DNA of 28,601 nucleotides from CAYJAD01 sp964371225 (lineage in GTDB: Bacteria; Desulfobacterota; Desulfovibrionia; Desulfovibrionales; Desulfovibrionaceae). The notes beneath the pieces are model-generated. The model was given only the letters and a program-made list of their open reading frames with translations, made no database searches and was not told where the DNA came from. This document shows positions 17,775 to 25,610 of the stretch, piece by piece. The position numbers were made by a program, and so were the translations under genes. Where the stretch lies: the NCBI GenBank assembly GCA_964371225.1, contig CAYJNA010000020.1:1-28601 (forward strand), given 5' to 3'. Within the stretch, counting starts at the first letter, position 1. The number at the start of each line of letters is the position of its first letter.

Positions 17775-19082
17775 CTATTCAGAAGACAACATGCCCTTTA
17801 GTCGTCCTTGACCAGTAGATTCTAGCACAGCACGCCACAGCTCAGAAGTAATATTCAACTTACGTCGGCTTTGCGTTACTAAGTCCAGCGGCAAATGTAC
17901 AAATTGATCTTGTAATTTAGCAACAACCATATGTGTGCGCCCAGCCATGGCTGCGTGTACAGCGTATTGCCCTAAAAAGCCGCAATAGACACGGTCATTG
18001 GCATTGGCAATGGTGGCACGAATCATATAACTGGGATCAATGGCTTTAAGCACATAAGGAAAGTTCTTTTCTGAGAAATATTGTTTTATTTCTGCTTGTA
18101 AAAGAGTAAAAATATCACCTAAATGCCTATTACCTGAAGCGTCTGTTTGCAAGCTTTTTTGCAATAAATGCTGCCCTGCCCCTTCAGCCAACACAATGAC
18201 AGCATGACGTCTTTGCCGTAGACGTTGTTCCAAGGCCTGCAAAATACCCCCTTCACCATGAAGGCTAAACTTAGCCTCAGGAATAAGGACAAAGTTCACA
18301 TCCTTCAAAGCAAGGGTGGCCTGCGCCGCAATGAAACCGGACTCACGCCCCATGAGCTTTACCAAGCCTATGCCATTATAGGCGCATATGGCTTCGGTGT
18401 GCGCCGCGTCTATGGCCTTAGTGGCTTCATCCACTGCGGTATCAAAGCCAAAGGATTTGGGTACAAAATTAATGTCATTATCAATGGTTTTAGGTATGCC
18501 AATGACAGAAATACGTAATTTCCGCTCTTGAACTTCTTCACTTATGGCACTGGCCGCCTTCATAGTACCGTCACCGCCAATAACAAAGAGCACGCTAATA
18601 TTCATCCGCTCTAGCGTATCCACTATGAGCTCTGGCGACTGTGGCCCCCGTGACGTACCCAAAAAAGTGCCGCCAAAGGAATGAATATCAGCTACTTTTT
18701 TAGGCGTAAGCTCTGCCACAGCATGGCCTATGGAAGGGATAAAACCTTCAAGACCATAACGAAAACCCACCACACTGGGCACATGGTAGGCATGGTGCGC
18801 CTGCATAACCAAGGCGCGAATAACATCATTAATACCTGGGCACAGGCCACCGCAAGTCACAATGGCACATTTGGTTCTAGAAGAGTCAAAGTACAATTGC
18901 TCCCTTGGGCCTGCCGCCTCAAATTCCATAAGACGAGGTTCTTTTATTTCTTCAGAAAACGCCGCATCCACATTCATTTTCACCATTTTATCCTGCGCCC
19001 ACAAACCATAGGGCAAGTGGGAAGCTATTTTAGCCGGGCCAAGACGACGAATTTTTGTTGAAAGGCTATTTTCTGTAACCAT
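17775..19082 (-). CDS. pfkA: 6-phosphofructokinase (probably ATP-dependent)
   Basis: 435 residues, longer than the 320-residue E. coli enzyme and like the long-chain group. It phosphorylates fructose 6-phosphate to the 1,6-bisphosphate. Motifs are TCGGLCPGINDVIRALV (76-92), VIGGDGTMKAA (168-178), IPKTIDNDI (196-204) with the catalytic TIDND, and LMGRESGFIAAQ. At the two positions that separate phosphoryl donors it has Gly (G172, in GGDGT) and Lys (K198, in PKTIDND). In known families Gly at the first site goes with ATP use, while Asp goes with PPi, so ATP is more likely despite the lysine. AGGAG inside the end of the preceding HD gene serves as its ribosome binding site and only two bases separate the genes. 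Confidence 0.9.
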   Translation of the reverse strand: MVTENSLSTKIRRLGPAKIASHLPYGLWAQDKMVKMNVDAAFSEEIKEPRLMEFEAAGPREQLYFDSSRTKCAIVTCGGLCPGINDVIRALVMQAHHAYHVPSVVGFRYGLEGFIPSIGHAVAELTPKKVADIHSFGGTFLGTSRGPQSPELIVDTLERMNISVLFVIGGDGTMKAASAISEEVQERKLRISVIGIPKTIDNDINFVPKSFGFDTAVDEATKAIDAAHTEAICAYNGIGLVKLMGRESGFIAAQATLALKDVNFVLIPEAKFSLHGEGGILQALEQRLRQRRHAVIVLAEGAGQHLLQKSLQTDASGNRHLGDIFTLLQAEIKQYFSEKNFPYVLKAIDPSYMIRATIANANDRVYCGFLGQYAVHAAMAGRTHMVVAKLQDQFVHLPLDLVTQSRRKLNITSELWRAVLESTGQGRLKGMLSSE

Positions 19083-19084
19083 AA

Positions 19085-19657
19085 TTACGCTCCTATGGGT
19101 AAGTGCAGCTCTTGCGCTTTCTCTGTCATAGCTGCAATGGATAACTTGAGAAAGCTATCTAAATCCAGACCAATTTTTTCACATTGACGTATATTTTCAC
19201 GGCTAACGGAAGCAGCAAAGGCCTTATCTTTCATTTTCTTTTTCAAACTTTTGGCTTCCATACCCATGATGCCTGTGGGGCGCACCAAGGCCGCAGTCAC
19301 AATAAGACCTGTAACACTTTCACCGCAGCGTAAAGCGTAATCCAATGTGCTTTGCGGCATGTGCCCATTCATTTCACCATTGTGGGCGCGAATGGCAGCC
19401 AAGGCCTCTTCAGGTAATTTATCTGCCAGCATTTCACAGCCCACGAGGCCATGCTTTTCCGGTGTTTGTGCGGTTTTACTATAGTCCACATCATGCAAAA
19501 GCCCCGCCATGCCCCACACAGCCTCATCTTCACCCAGATGAGCTGCCAAAGCTTGCAAAATAGCTTCTGAAGCCAAGGCATGTTGTATCAAAAACTCTTC
19601 CGTGGTGTGTGCGTGTAAAAGCTCCAAAGCCTCTGGACGTGTAATAGCTAAAGACAT
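19085..19657 (-). CDS. HD-domain phosphohydrolase
   Basis: 190 residues forming a compact HD domain and a short helical tail. Metal-binding residues are H26 (EEFLIQHALASEA), the HD pair H55-D56 in GLLHDVDY, H92 (RAHNGEMNG) and D106. Proteins of this type hydrolyse phosphate esters of nucleotides or related substrates in the cytoplasm; the substrate cannot be told from the sequence. AAGGGA lies upstream of ATG 19657. It ends two bases before pfkA and is probably cotranscribed with it. A 74-base AT-rich gap separates it from tsaC, with only a weak short hairpin (AAAAGC/GCTTTT near 19697-19713), so read-through from tsaC is plausible. Confidence 0.85.
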   Translation of the reverse strand: MSLAITRPEALELLHAHTTEEFLIQHALASEAILQALAAHLGEDEAVWGMAGLLHDVDYSKTAQTPEKHGLVGCEMLADKLPEEALAAIRAHNGEMNGHMPQSTLDYALRCGESVTGLIVTAALVRPTGIMGMEAKSLKKKMKDKAFAASVSRENIRQCEKIGLDLDSFLKLSIAAMTEKAQELHLPIGA

Positions 19658-19731
19658 ATTTTTCCCTTTAAAAACAAAAACTTTTAAAAATTCAACAAAA
19701 GCGCAATGCTTTTTTTATTTCCGCAATGCGT

Positions 19732-20400
19732 TTACTCTTGTACTATACATTCTGCCATGGAAGACAAACATTGCACGCTTATGGCACCTTGCCTACGAAT
19801 ATACAATGTTTGTTCACACAGCTCCACAATGGTGGAAGGTAAGCCCCCTTGAGGTTGTGCCCCTTGCACCAAAAGCCCCTGCACTGTTTGTAAAAGTACG
19901 GGGGAAATATCTTTAACCCAGCGCGGCGGCGCTTCTCCGCTCAAATTAGCTGAAGAGCACACCAAGGGCGCTCCTATGGCCTTGGCTAAATCTCGCGCTG
20001 TGGAATGCGATGATATACGCACAGCCACTTTACCTGTACCGGCGGTAATACTGTGCGGCACACATGCTTTAGCCGTACACAAAAGTGTTAAAGGCCCCGG
20101 CCAAAAGGCTTGCGCCAATGCAAGTTCTTGCGCATTAAGGTGCGCAATGGAGTGTACATGCTCAATATTTGCCGCCAACACGGGTAAAGGTTTGTTTACA
20201 GGACGTTTTTTTGAAGCAAAAACCTGCTCCAAGGCATGTGCTTCAAAAATACCACAGCCCACAGCAAAAAAAGTTTCTGTGGGATAGATAATAATATTAG
20301 CATCTTGCAAAAGCTGGACGGCTTCGGGGAAAGTGCGTATGCTTTGCAAGGTTTGGTCACACAATGCATTCGTACAACCCGTGGCAGGAGATATATCCAT
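19732..20400 (-). CDS. tsaC: L-threonylcarbamoyladenylate synthase (TsaC/Sua5/YrdC family)
   Basis: 222 residues. The enzyme makes threonylcarbamoyl-AMP from threonine, bicarbonate and ATP for the t6A37 modification of tRNAs reading ANN codons. The YrdC fold is shown by IIYPTETFFAVGCGI, ASKKRPVNKPLPVLA, FWPGPLTLLC, VAVRISSH and VCSSANLSGEAPP, the last carrying the conserved SxN. It lacks the extra C-terminal domain of Sua5, so it is of the short TsaC type. The only in-frame ATG before the conserved core is at 20400, inside a CCATGG that also holds the rlmH start; AAAGG lies ten bases upstream. TTG codons a little downstream are possible alternative starts. Confidence 0.9.
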   Translation of the reverse strand: MDISPATGCTNALCDQTLQSIRTFPEAVQLLQDANIIIYPTETFFAVGCGIFEAHALEQVFASKKRPVNKPLPVLAANIEHVHSIAHLNAQELALAQAFWPGPLTLLCTAKACVPHSITAGTGKVAVRISSHSTARDLAKAIGAPLVCSSANLSGEAPPRWVKDISPVLLQTVQGLLVQGAQPQGGLPSTIVELCEQTLYIRRQGAISVQCLSSMAECIVQE

Positions 20401-20875
20401 GGCAAAAAAACCTTTACGTATAGTGGCTGTGGGCGCCTTGAAGGCTGCCCATTGGAAACAAGCCGCCGCGCATTATACGCAACGCATACAACACTGGCGT
20501 TCTTTGCAAGAAATCATTGTTAAAGATGGTGATGCCGCCCTACCCGTACCAGAGCGCAACGCCTTTGAAGGGCAACGCCTTTTAGCAAGCATAAGCCCAC
20601 AAGATATTGTGGTGTGCCTCGATGAAAAAGGGAAAAATTATACATCACAAGAATTTGCCTCTTTTTTACAAAGACTTTCCGAAAATGCCACCCGCACACC
20701 TTGTTTTATCATAGGCGGTGCCTTTGGCCTTACCGACGCAGTGCGTAAAGCAGCGCACCATAAGCTTGCTTTAGGCCCCATGACCTTTCCCCATGAATTG
20801 GCACGTGTGCTTTTACTAGAACAAATTTATCGTGCAGAGGCCATCATACGCGGCGTGCCCTATCATCATCAATAA
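20399..20875 (+). CDS. rlmH: 23S rRNA pseudouridine1915 N3-methyltransferase
   Basis: 158 residues from ATG at 20399, matching the about 155-residue RlmH family. A frame opens upstream, but AGGAG eight bases before this ATG and the conserved start (KKPLRIVAVGALK) support the shorter form. It methylates pseudouridine 1915 in helix 69 of 23S rRNA using SAM. SPOUT-fold signatures are VCLDEKGKNYTSQEFA, FIIGGAFGLTDAVRKAA, and the C-terminal ARVLLLEQIYRAEAIIRG plus PYHH. The start codon shares two bases with the divergent tsaC start, so its promoter must lie inside the tsaC coding region. It ends one base before the convergent rsmG stop. Confidence 0.94.
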   Translation: MAKKPLRIVAVGALKAAHWKQAAAHYTQRIQHWRSLQEIIVKDGDAALPVPERNAFEGQRLLASISPQDIVVCLDEKGKNYTSQEFASFLQRLSENATRTPCFIIGGAFGLTDAVRKAAHHKLALGPMTFPHELARVLLLEQIYRAEAIIRGVPYHHQ

Positions 20876-20876
20876 C

Positions 20877-21554
20877 TTAGGCTTTTTGCACTGCCCAAAA
20901 ATATCTTGTATCGCCATGCACCTTATAGGAATATTGACTTTCCACGCGCCAGCCTAGCTCTTGCATATGCGCCAAGGGAGCGCTTTCTAAGGTTAAAAAA
21001 ATAACGCGGCCATCATTTTTTAACGCAGGTGCCACCAATTCCAGCATTTGCGCCCAAGGCATAAAGGCACGGCTTACTATCATATCTGCCCCTGTTTGCC
21101 CTTGGGCTTCAGCTTCAGCAAAGAAATCTTCTACACGCCCGCGGAACACGTGGGTACGCGGTAAAGGTACTTGCGCCAAGGCATTTCCCATGAATAAGGC
21201 TCTTTTTTCGCGTACCTCTATAAGATGATAGGTGCCTTCTTGCCAAAGCATACGCAAGGGAATACCGGGCAGACCGGCACCGGCGCCCAAGTCAAGCGTT
21301 TGAAAATTTTCTGACACAGGCAAAGGAAGACTGCGTAAAAATTCTGCCAAGTGAAAAGAGTCCACCATAAGATTACTCATACATTCTTGCCAGTGGCGTG
21401 CGCCCACAAGGTTCATGACCTTATTCCAGCGCATTAAAAGCATAAGGTATTTAGCCAATGGTTCTAAAACCTGCGCATCCACGGTCAGGGGCCAAGAGGC
21501 ACAAACCTCAGCCAAAAGTTTTGGTGTTAACTGTACTTGTTTACTCATGGGCAT
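20877..21554 (-). CDS. rsmG: 16S rRNA (guanine527-N7)-methyltransferase
   Basis: 225 residues, slightly longer than E. coli RsmG (GidB, 207). It methylates G527 in the 530 loop of 16S rRNA with SAM. The SAM-binding motif is LDLGAGAGLPGIPL (87-100), preceded by the family sequence RWNKVMNLVG and followed by LIEVREKRALF and ADMIVSRAFMPWAQML. The first ATG at 21554 and a second one two codons later (21548) are both possible; neither has a clear ribosome binding site. It converges with rlmH, with one base between the stops and no room for a terminator. Confidence 0.93.
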   Translation of the reverse strand: MPMSKQVQLTPKLLAEVCASWPLTVDAQVLEPLAKYLMLLMRWNKVMNLVGARHWQECMSNLMVDSFHLAEFLRSLPLPVSENFQTLDLGAGAGLPGIPLRMLWQEGTYHLIEVREKRALFMGNALAQVPLPRTHVFRGRVEDFFAEAEAQGQTGADMIVSRAFMPWAQMLELVAPALKNDGRVIFLTLESAPLAHMQELGWRVESQYSYKVHGDTRYFWAVQKA

Positions 21555-21745
21555 AGTGTATCAGCAAGTAAAGCAATTGCCAATGCCAGACACTTACACA
21601 AATAGTCGATTTTTAAAAACGTGTTTCCACTGGTTTTTAAGAAAGCCACACGCTAATACATTCTTTTATAACATCAATACCATTGTCTATGAAATGCTAA
21701 CCCCTTGCGCAAAGGGCATTTCCCACTTTTTCACTATGCTTTAAC
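21555..21745. other. Intergenic region upstream of rsmG
   Basis: About 190 AT-rich bases between rsmG and the promoter of the small peptide unit. I see no gene. A short dyad, CCCTT/AAGGG around 21703-21717, lacks a T tract. The rsmG promoter should lie here on the minus strand, but no box pair is convincing. Confidence 0.4.
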
Positions 21746-21774
21746 TAGACAAAGCTTATAAGCAGTGTTATAAT
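21746..21774 (+). promoter_or_regulatory. Strong sigma-70 promoter for the small peptide unit
   Basis: TAGACA (21746-21751), a 17-base spacer, and a perfect TATAAT (21769-21774). Eleven of twelve consensus positions match. The expected start is near 21781, giving a leader of about 140 bases before the small frame at 21923. Confidence 0.75.
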
Positions 21775-21922
21775 ATATGCAGGATTTACGGGCTTTTTAT
21801 GGTATATATAGTATACTCAAATGCTCAGGACGAAAGGTTTGCCTCAACTTTTCTCAATTGATTTGGCAGTACAATACCAAGGCTGCCCCTTGCACTTATA
21901 GCCTCCATAAGGAGCATATGTT

Positions 21923-22133
21923 TTGAAGAAATTTGCTTTTTTAGCCTTGTCCATGGCATTGTTTTTAGGTTCAATTCATATAACTCACGTACAATCTTTT
22001 GCGCAAACACTAGACACTCTTTCCCAAACCAAGGGACTTGGCACAAGCCATTGAGAAGGTGTTGGCGGAACCGGTGGTTCTAAAAAAGATTAAATATACT
22101 TTTGGTATGGATATGCCAAAACGCCGTAAGTAA
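21923..22133 (+). pseudogene. Small exported peptide gene, apparently frameshifted
   Basis: A TTG start at 21923 has AAGGAG eight bases upstream. The frame encodes a signal peptide (KKFAFLALSMALFLG core, S-F-A cleavage site at about residues 25-27) and stops at TGA 22052-22054 after 43 residues. In the +1 frame, open from 22014 to TAA 22131-22133, a plausible C-terminus appears: PRDLAQAIEKVLAEPVVLKK followed by a basic end (MPKRRK). A single base shift between 22014 and 22054 would join the two into a protein of about 69 residues. This can be a recent frameshift, a sequencing error in the CTTTCCCAAACCAAGGG stretch, or frameshifting during translation. The unit has its own promoter and terminator. 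I do not recognise the family. The alternative is that only the 43-residue product is made. Confidence 0.55.
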
Positions 22134-22152
22134 CGGTGAAAAGACTCGCACT

Positions 22153-22190
22153 GGGAGAATGTCATAGCACATTCTCCCTTTCACTTTTTA
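22153..22190 (+). terminator. Intrinsic terminator of the small peptide unit
   Basis: GGGAGAATG (22153-22161) pairs perfectly with CATTCTCCC (22170-22178) over an eight-base loop, followed by TTTCACTTTTT. The flanking GTGAAA and TTTCAC could extend the structure. Confidence 0.85.
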
Positions 22191-22243
22191 AAGGCTTTGT
22201 GCCTCGCATACGTATATTTCTCCAGTACCCCCTCTTTTTACAC

Positions 22244-22272
22244 TTGGCAAAAGACACAAGCCTTTGTATGCT
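22244..22272 (+). promoter_or_regulatory. Candidate promoter for pepA
   Basis: TTGGCA (22244-22249), a 17-base spacer, and TATGCT (22267-22272). Nine of twelve positions match the sigma-70 consensus. The leader to the pepA ATG would be about 38 bases. Confidence 0.4.
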
Positions 22273-22316
22273 GTGGCACTTTTTTTGATTTAGTTACGCT
22301 TATAAGGAGCATTTTT

Positions 22317-23819
22317 ATGGATATACGTTTTCAGGCAGGAGGCCCTAAACAATGGAAGGCCTCTGTTATGCTCGTTTTTGCTCACAAAGACGAAGACCCA
22401 GCCGCCCTTTGCCCAGAAATAGAAAACGCCAGCCCTTGGTTTACCATTGCACCAGGCCGTAAAGATTTTTTTGGTAAATCAGGAGAATTGGCTCTTTTCC
22501 ACGGCCATCCTGAGCAGGATATTCCGCGTGTATTAGCCATTGGCCTTGGAGCGCGTGAAAAATTCACACTTGATACCTTACGTAAAGGTGTGGCCGCCGC
22601 TGTGGCTCGCTGCCGCGATATTGGTGCCACATCCATTCTTTTACCCTTAGCGGTTTTACAAAATCTCCCTTCTAATCATATTCGCTTGGTGGAAGAAAGC
22701 ATTTATGCCGCTTTGTTGGGCTTATACAGCTTTAATGCACTGCGCACTCCAAGCCCTGACCAAAAAGAAGATCTCGCATGGCTGGCTTTAGGTTTTACGC
22801 AAGACAGCGTGCCCGATGATGCCCATGCAGCGGCCAGACGCGGAGAACGCGCCGGTGAAGCTGTGATTTTAGCCCGTACTTTAGCCAACACCCCGCCCAA
22901 TATATTGCCACCGCTTGCCTTGGCCGAAGCTGCACAAAATATGTGTAAAGCTCAAGGTTTGCAATGCACTATTTATAAAGAAGAACAATTACAAGACATG
23001 GGCTGCAATACTCTTTTGGCTGTGGGGCAAGGCTCTCAACAAGAAACGTGTATGGTCGTTATGGAACATGCCCCTGCCGGTCACGAAAATGCTGACCCCA
23101 TTATTTTTGTGGGTAAAGGACTTACCTTTGACTCGGGCGGCATTAGCCTTAAGCCTGCAGCCAATATGCATCACATGAAAAGTGACATGTCCGGCGCTGC
23201 CGCTGTGGTGGGTGCCATGCAAGCCATTGGGCAAAGCGATGTACAGCGTCGCGTCATAGGTATTATTGCTTGTGCCGAAAATATGCCCGGCGGTAATGCC
23301 ATGCGCCCCGGTGATGTGGTAAAATCTCACTCCGGAAAAACCGTAGAAATTTTAAATACCGATGCTGAAGGTCGCTTAGCTTTATGTGATGCCCTAAGCT
23401 ATGCTCAAGAACAATGGAAACCAGCTTTTATGGTCGATATTGCCACCCTCACAGGCGCATGCGCTGTGGCTTTGGGCACAGAAATGGCCGGTCTTTTTAG
23501 TGATGATAGTGCTTTATCCGATGAAATCATGTCCATTGGCAAGGTAGTTGGTGACAATTACTGGCCTCTCCCCTTATGGGACTCCTACAGCGAAGGGCTC
23601 AAAAGCGATGTGGCCGACATTGCACATATGGGTGCGCGCGAAGGCGGTGCCATTTCCGCTGCCCTGTACCTCAAAGCCTTTATACATGAAGGAACTCGTT
23701 GGGCACATCTGGATATAGCCGGCAGTGACTGGGCCTTTAAGAAAAGCCCTCTTGCCCCCGTGGGCGCCATAGGTTTTGGCGTGCGCACTTTAATTGAATT
23801 AGTACGAGGCACTGTATAA
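22317..23819 (+). CDS. pepA: Leucyl aminopeptidase (cytosol aminopeptidase, M17)
   Basis: 500 residues from ATG at 22317, the usual M17 length. The frame is open 40 codons further upstream, but AAGGAG seven bases before this ATG and family length support the shorter start. It is a hexameric, two-metal exopeptidase that removes N-terminal residues from peptides in the cytoplasm. The catalytic domain shows FVGKGLTFDSGGISLKP with the metal-binding Lys and Asp, MKSDMSGAAAV, and the PROSITE-type signature NTDAEGRL at residues 347-354. The N-terminal macro-like domain precedes it. The stop codon overlaps the ATG of the next gene (TAATG), so the two are translationally coupled, although their functions are not obviously linked. 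Confidence 0.96.
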   Translation: MDIRFQAGGPKQWKASVMLVFAHKDEDPAALCPEIENASPWFTIAPGRKDFFGKSGELALFHGHPEQDIPRVLAIGLGAREKFTLDTLRKGVAAAVARCRDIGATSILLPLAVLQNLPSNHIRLVEESIYAALLGLYSFNALRTPSPDQKEDLAWLALGFTQDSVPDDAHAAARRGERAGEAVILARTLANTPPNILPPLALAEAAQNMCKAQGLQCTIYKEEQLQDMGCNTLLAVGQGSQQETCMVVMEHAPAGHENADPIIFVGKGLTFDSGGISLKPAANMHHMKSDMSGAAAVVGAMQAIGQSDVQRRVIGIIACAENMPGGNAMRPGDVVKSHSGKTVEILNTDAEGRLALCDALSYAQEQWKPAFMVDIATLTGACAVALGTEMAGLFSDDSALSDEIMSIGKVVGDNYWPLPLWDSYSEGLKSDVADIAHMGAREGGAISAALYLKAFIHEGTRWAHLDIAGSDWAFKKSPLAPVGAIGFGVRTLIELVRGTV

Positions 23820-25327
23820 TGAAAGTATATCTCATAGGCGCTGGCCCCGGCGACATGGGTCTGTTGACCCTCAAAGGTAAAGCCATTTTAGAAAAAGCAG
23901 ACGTGATTGTCTATGATGCCTTGGCCAACGCCAACATGCTCAATTTTGCACGTCCTGAGGCAGAACTCATCTATGTGGGCAAACGCGCCAATAATCATGC
24001 TTTACCGCAAGACGGCATCAATGCCCTTATCATAGAAAAAGCTAAAGAAGGTAAAATGGTAGCACGCCTCAAAGGCGGAGACCCTTACATCTTTGGACGC
24101 GGCGGAGAAGAAGCTGAAGAACTCTTAGAAGCCGGTGTGCCTTTTGAGGAAGTACCGGGCATTTCCAGCACCATTGCCGGCCCAGCCTATGCCGGCATCC
24201 CCTTAACCCACCGCTCCTTTGCCTCTTCTGTTACGCTTATTACCGGGCACGAAAACCCTGACAAGCCCGGCTCCGTACATAATTGGGACGCCTTAGCACG
24301 CTCTGCTTCCACTTTGGTTTTTGTTATGGGTATGAAAAACCTTCCGGAAATTGCTAAAAACCTTATGGCAGCCGGTATGGATGCTGATACGCCTGCAGCT
24401 TTAGTGCATTGGGGCACCACCGCGCACCATCGCTCTTTGGCGGCCACCCTTGGCACCTTACATGAAGAAGGGCAAAAGCAAGGCTTTACTAACCCTTCTG
24501 TCATTGTGGTAGGCCATGTGGTTAGCTTGCGTGATAAGCTTAATTGGTTTGAGCAAAAACCCTTACTGGGCAAAGGCATTGTGGTTACACGCGCCCGCGA
24601 ACAAGCCAGCGGCCTTGCGCAGTCTTTGGCAGAATTGGGCGCCCATGTTATCCAATTTCCCACCATTGAAATTCACGAATTGGAAGATTTTAGTGCCGTA
24701 GATGCGCACATTAAAGACCTTGATAGTTATCAATGGTTGGTCTTCACCTCCGTCAACGGAGTAAAGCATTTTTGGAAGCGTTTACACAAACATAGTTTGG
24801 ACTCACGCGCTCTTTTCGGGAAAAAAATTGCTGCCATTGGCCCTGCCACAGCGGATATTTTACGCGAACGCGGCATTGAGCCGGACTTCATCCCTGCCAA
24901 ATATGTGGCTGAGGGTGTCGTAGAAGGCATGCTGGCACTGGGCATGAAAGGGCAAAAGATTTTGCTTCCTCGCGCCATGGAAGCACGCGAAGTGCTTCCT
25001 GAGGCTTTGCGTGAGGCCGGCGCCACGGTGCATGTACTGCCTGTATATGAAACAAAACCGGCCGGCGCCAAAAAAGATGAAGTTATGGAGGCATTGGCAC
25101 AAGGAAAATTGCATTGTGTCACCTTTGGCTCTTCTTCCACCGTAGATAATTTTCTCTCCTTGGTGGATGCAGATACTTTGAAAAAATATCCGCATGTACA
25201 ATTGGCTGCCATTGGCCCCATCACGGCTAAAACACTAGAAAAGCATGGTTTGCCTTGTGATATTCAACCACAAGATTACACCATTCCAGCTTTAGTCGAT
25301 ACATTGGTAGACACATTTTCAAAATAA
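23819..25327 (+). CDS. cobA-hemD: Fused uroporphyrinogen-III C-methyltransferase / uroporphyrinogen-III synthase
   Basis: 502 residues combining two enzymes of tetrapyrrole synthesis. Residues 1 to about 245 are the SAM-dependent methyltransferase (SUMT/CobA), with VYLIGAGPGDMGLLTLKG at the start, ARLKGGDPYIFGRGGEEAEE and the ITGHENPDKPG region; it makes precorrin-2 for siroheme, cobalamin and, in sulfate reducers, the alternative heme route. Residues from about 255 to the end are HemD, starting with GIVVTRAREQASGLAQSLAE and including VFTSVNGVKHFWKRL, IAAIGPATADILRERG and TFGSSSTVDNFLSL; it closes the ring of hydroxymethylbilane to uroporphyrinogen III. The start overlaps the pepA stop by one base, with only a weak GAGG upstream. 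A strong hairpin terminator follows. Confidence 0.96.
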   Translation: MKVYLIGAGPGDMGLLTLKGKAILEKADVIVYDALANANMLNFARPEAELIYVGKRANNHALPQDGINALIIEKAKEGKMVARLKGGDPYIFGRGGEEAEELLEAGVPFEEVPGISSTIAGPAYAGIPLTHRSFASSVTLITGHENPDKPGSVHNWDALARSASTLVFVMGMKNLPEIAKNLMAAGMDADTPAALVHWGTTAHHRSLAATLGTLHEEGQKQGFTNPSVIVVGHVVSLRDKLNWFEQKPLLGKGIVVTRAREQASGLAQSLAELGAHVIQFPTIEIHELEDFSAVDAHIKDLDSYQWLVFTSVNGVKHFWKRLHKHSLDSRALFGKKIAAIGPATADILRERGIEPDFIPAKYVAEGVVEGMLALGMKGQKILLPRAMEAREVLPEALREAGATVHVLPVYETKPAGAKKDEVMEALAQGKLHCVTFGSSSTVDNFLSLVDADTLKKYPHVQLAAIGPITAKTLEKHGLPCDIQPQDYTIPALVDTLVDTFSK

Positions 25328-25334
25328 ATAGAAT

Positions 25335-25390
25335 ACTGGGTGAGGTTTATGTACTTCATACACCTCACCCAGTGAGATATTTTCTATTTT
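25335..25390 (+). terminator. Intrinsic terminator after cobA-hemD
   Basis: ACTGGGTGAGGT (25335-25346) pairs perfectly with ACCTCACCCAGT (25362-25373), and the loop contains further pairing (TTATG with CATAC-type bases). A T-rich tail, ATATTTTCTATTTT, follows after a short gap. Confidence 0.85.
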
Positions 25391-25610
25391 ACACAAAATA
25401 AAATATAGAGTACAATATCCCTGTATTTAATTAAAATTTATTATTTTTTATATTACTAAGACTTGTTTTTTGTATTTTTTTCCGCTTTTTTTCTTTTTTT
25501 AGACTTTTTACCTAGTCTCTAAAGCTTATTACGCCTTTTTTAATTTTATAGTGCTTTTTGTTTTTTACTTGCTCGTTCGTTCTTATCGAAGTCATTGCAT
25601 CGGAGTTGGT
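25391..25610. other. AT-rich region upstream of the sensor kinase
   Basis: About 220 bases, very AT-rich, with several long T tracts (25465-25510). The kinase promoter should lie here, but no clear -35/-10 pair was found. A short inverted repeat, AGACT/AGTCT at 25501-25518, is the only dyad noted. The long T runs suggest curved DNA. Confidence 0.4.

Noticed and set aside
19697..19713. A small hairpin AAAAGC/GCTTTT between tsaC and the HD gene
   Set aside because: The stem is only six bases and A-T rich; it is too weak to call a terminator.
21825..21905. Short plus-strand frames in the leader of the small peptide unit (20 and 26 codons)
   Set aside because: Neither has a Shine-Dalgarno sequence or a recognisable composition; a leader peptide role cannot be supported.
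21825..22046. A 73-residue minus-strand frame in the small peptide region
   Set aside because: It is antisense to the promoter leader and signal peptide on the plus strand and lacks a ribosome binding site.
22014..22054. Programmed -1 frameshifting at TTTCCCA or CCCAAAC in the small peptide gene
   Set aside because: Both heptamers look slippery, but they are not in the register that -1 slippage needs, and the downstream frame is +1.
22274..22289. A sigma-54-like element (TGGCAC, five bases, TTGA) before pepA
   Set aside because: The essential -12 GC is GA here, so it fails the core requirement; the sigma-70 candidate just upstream is preferred.
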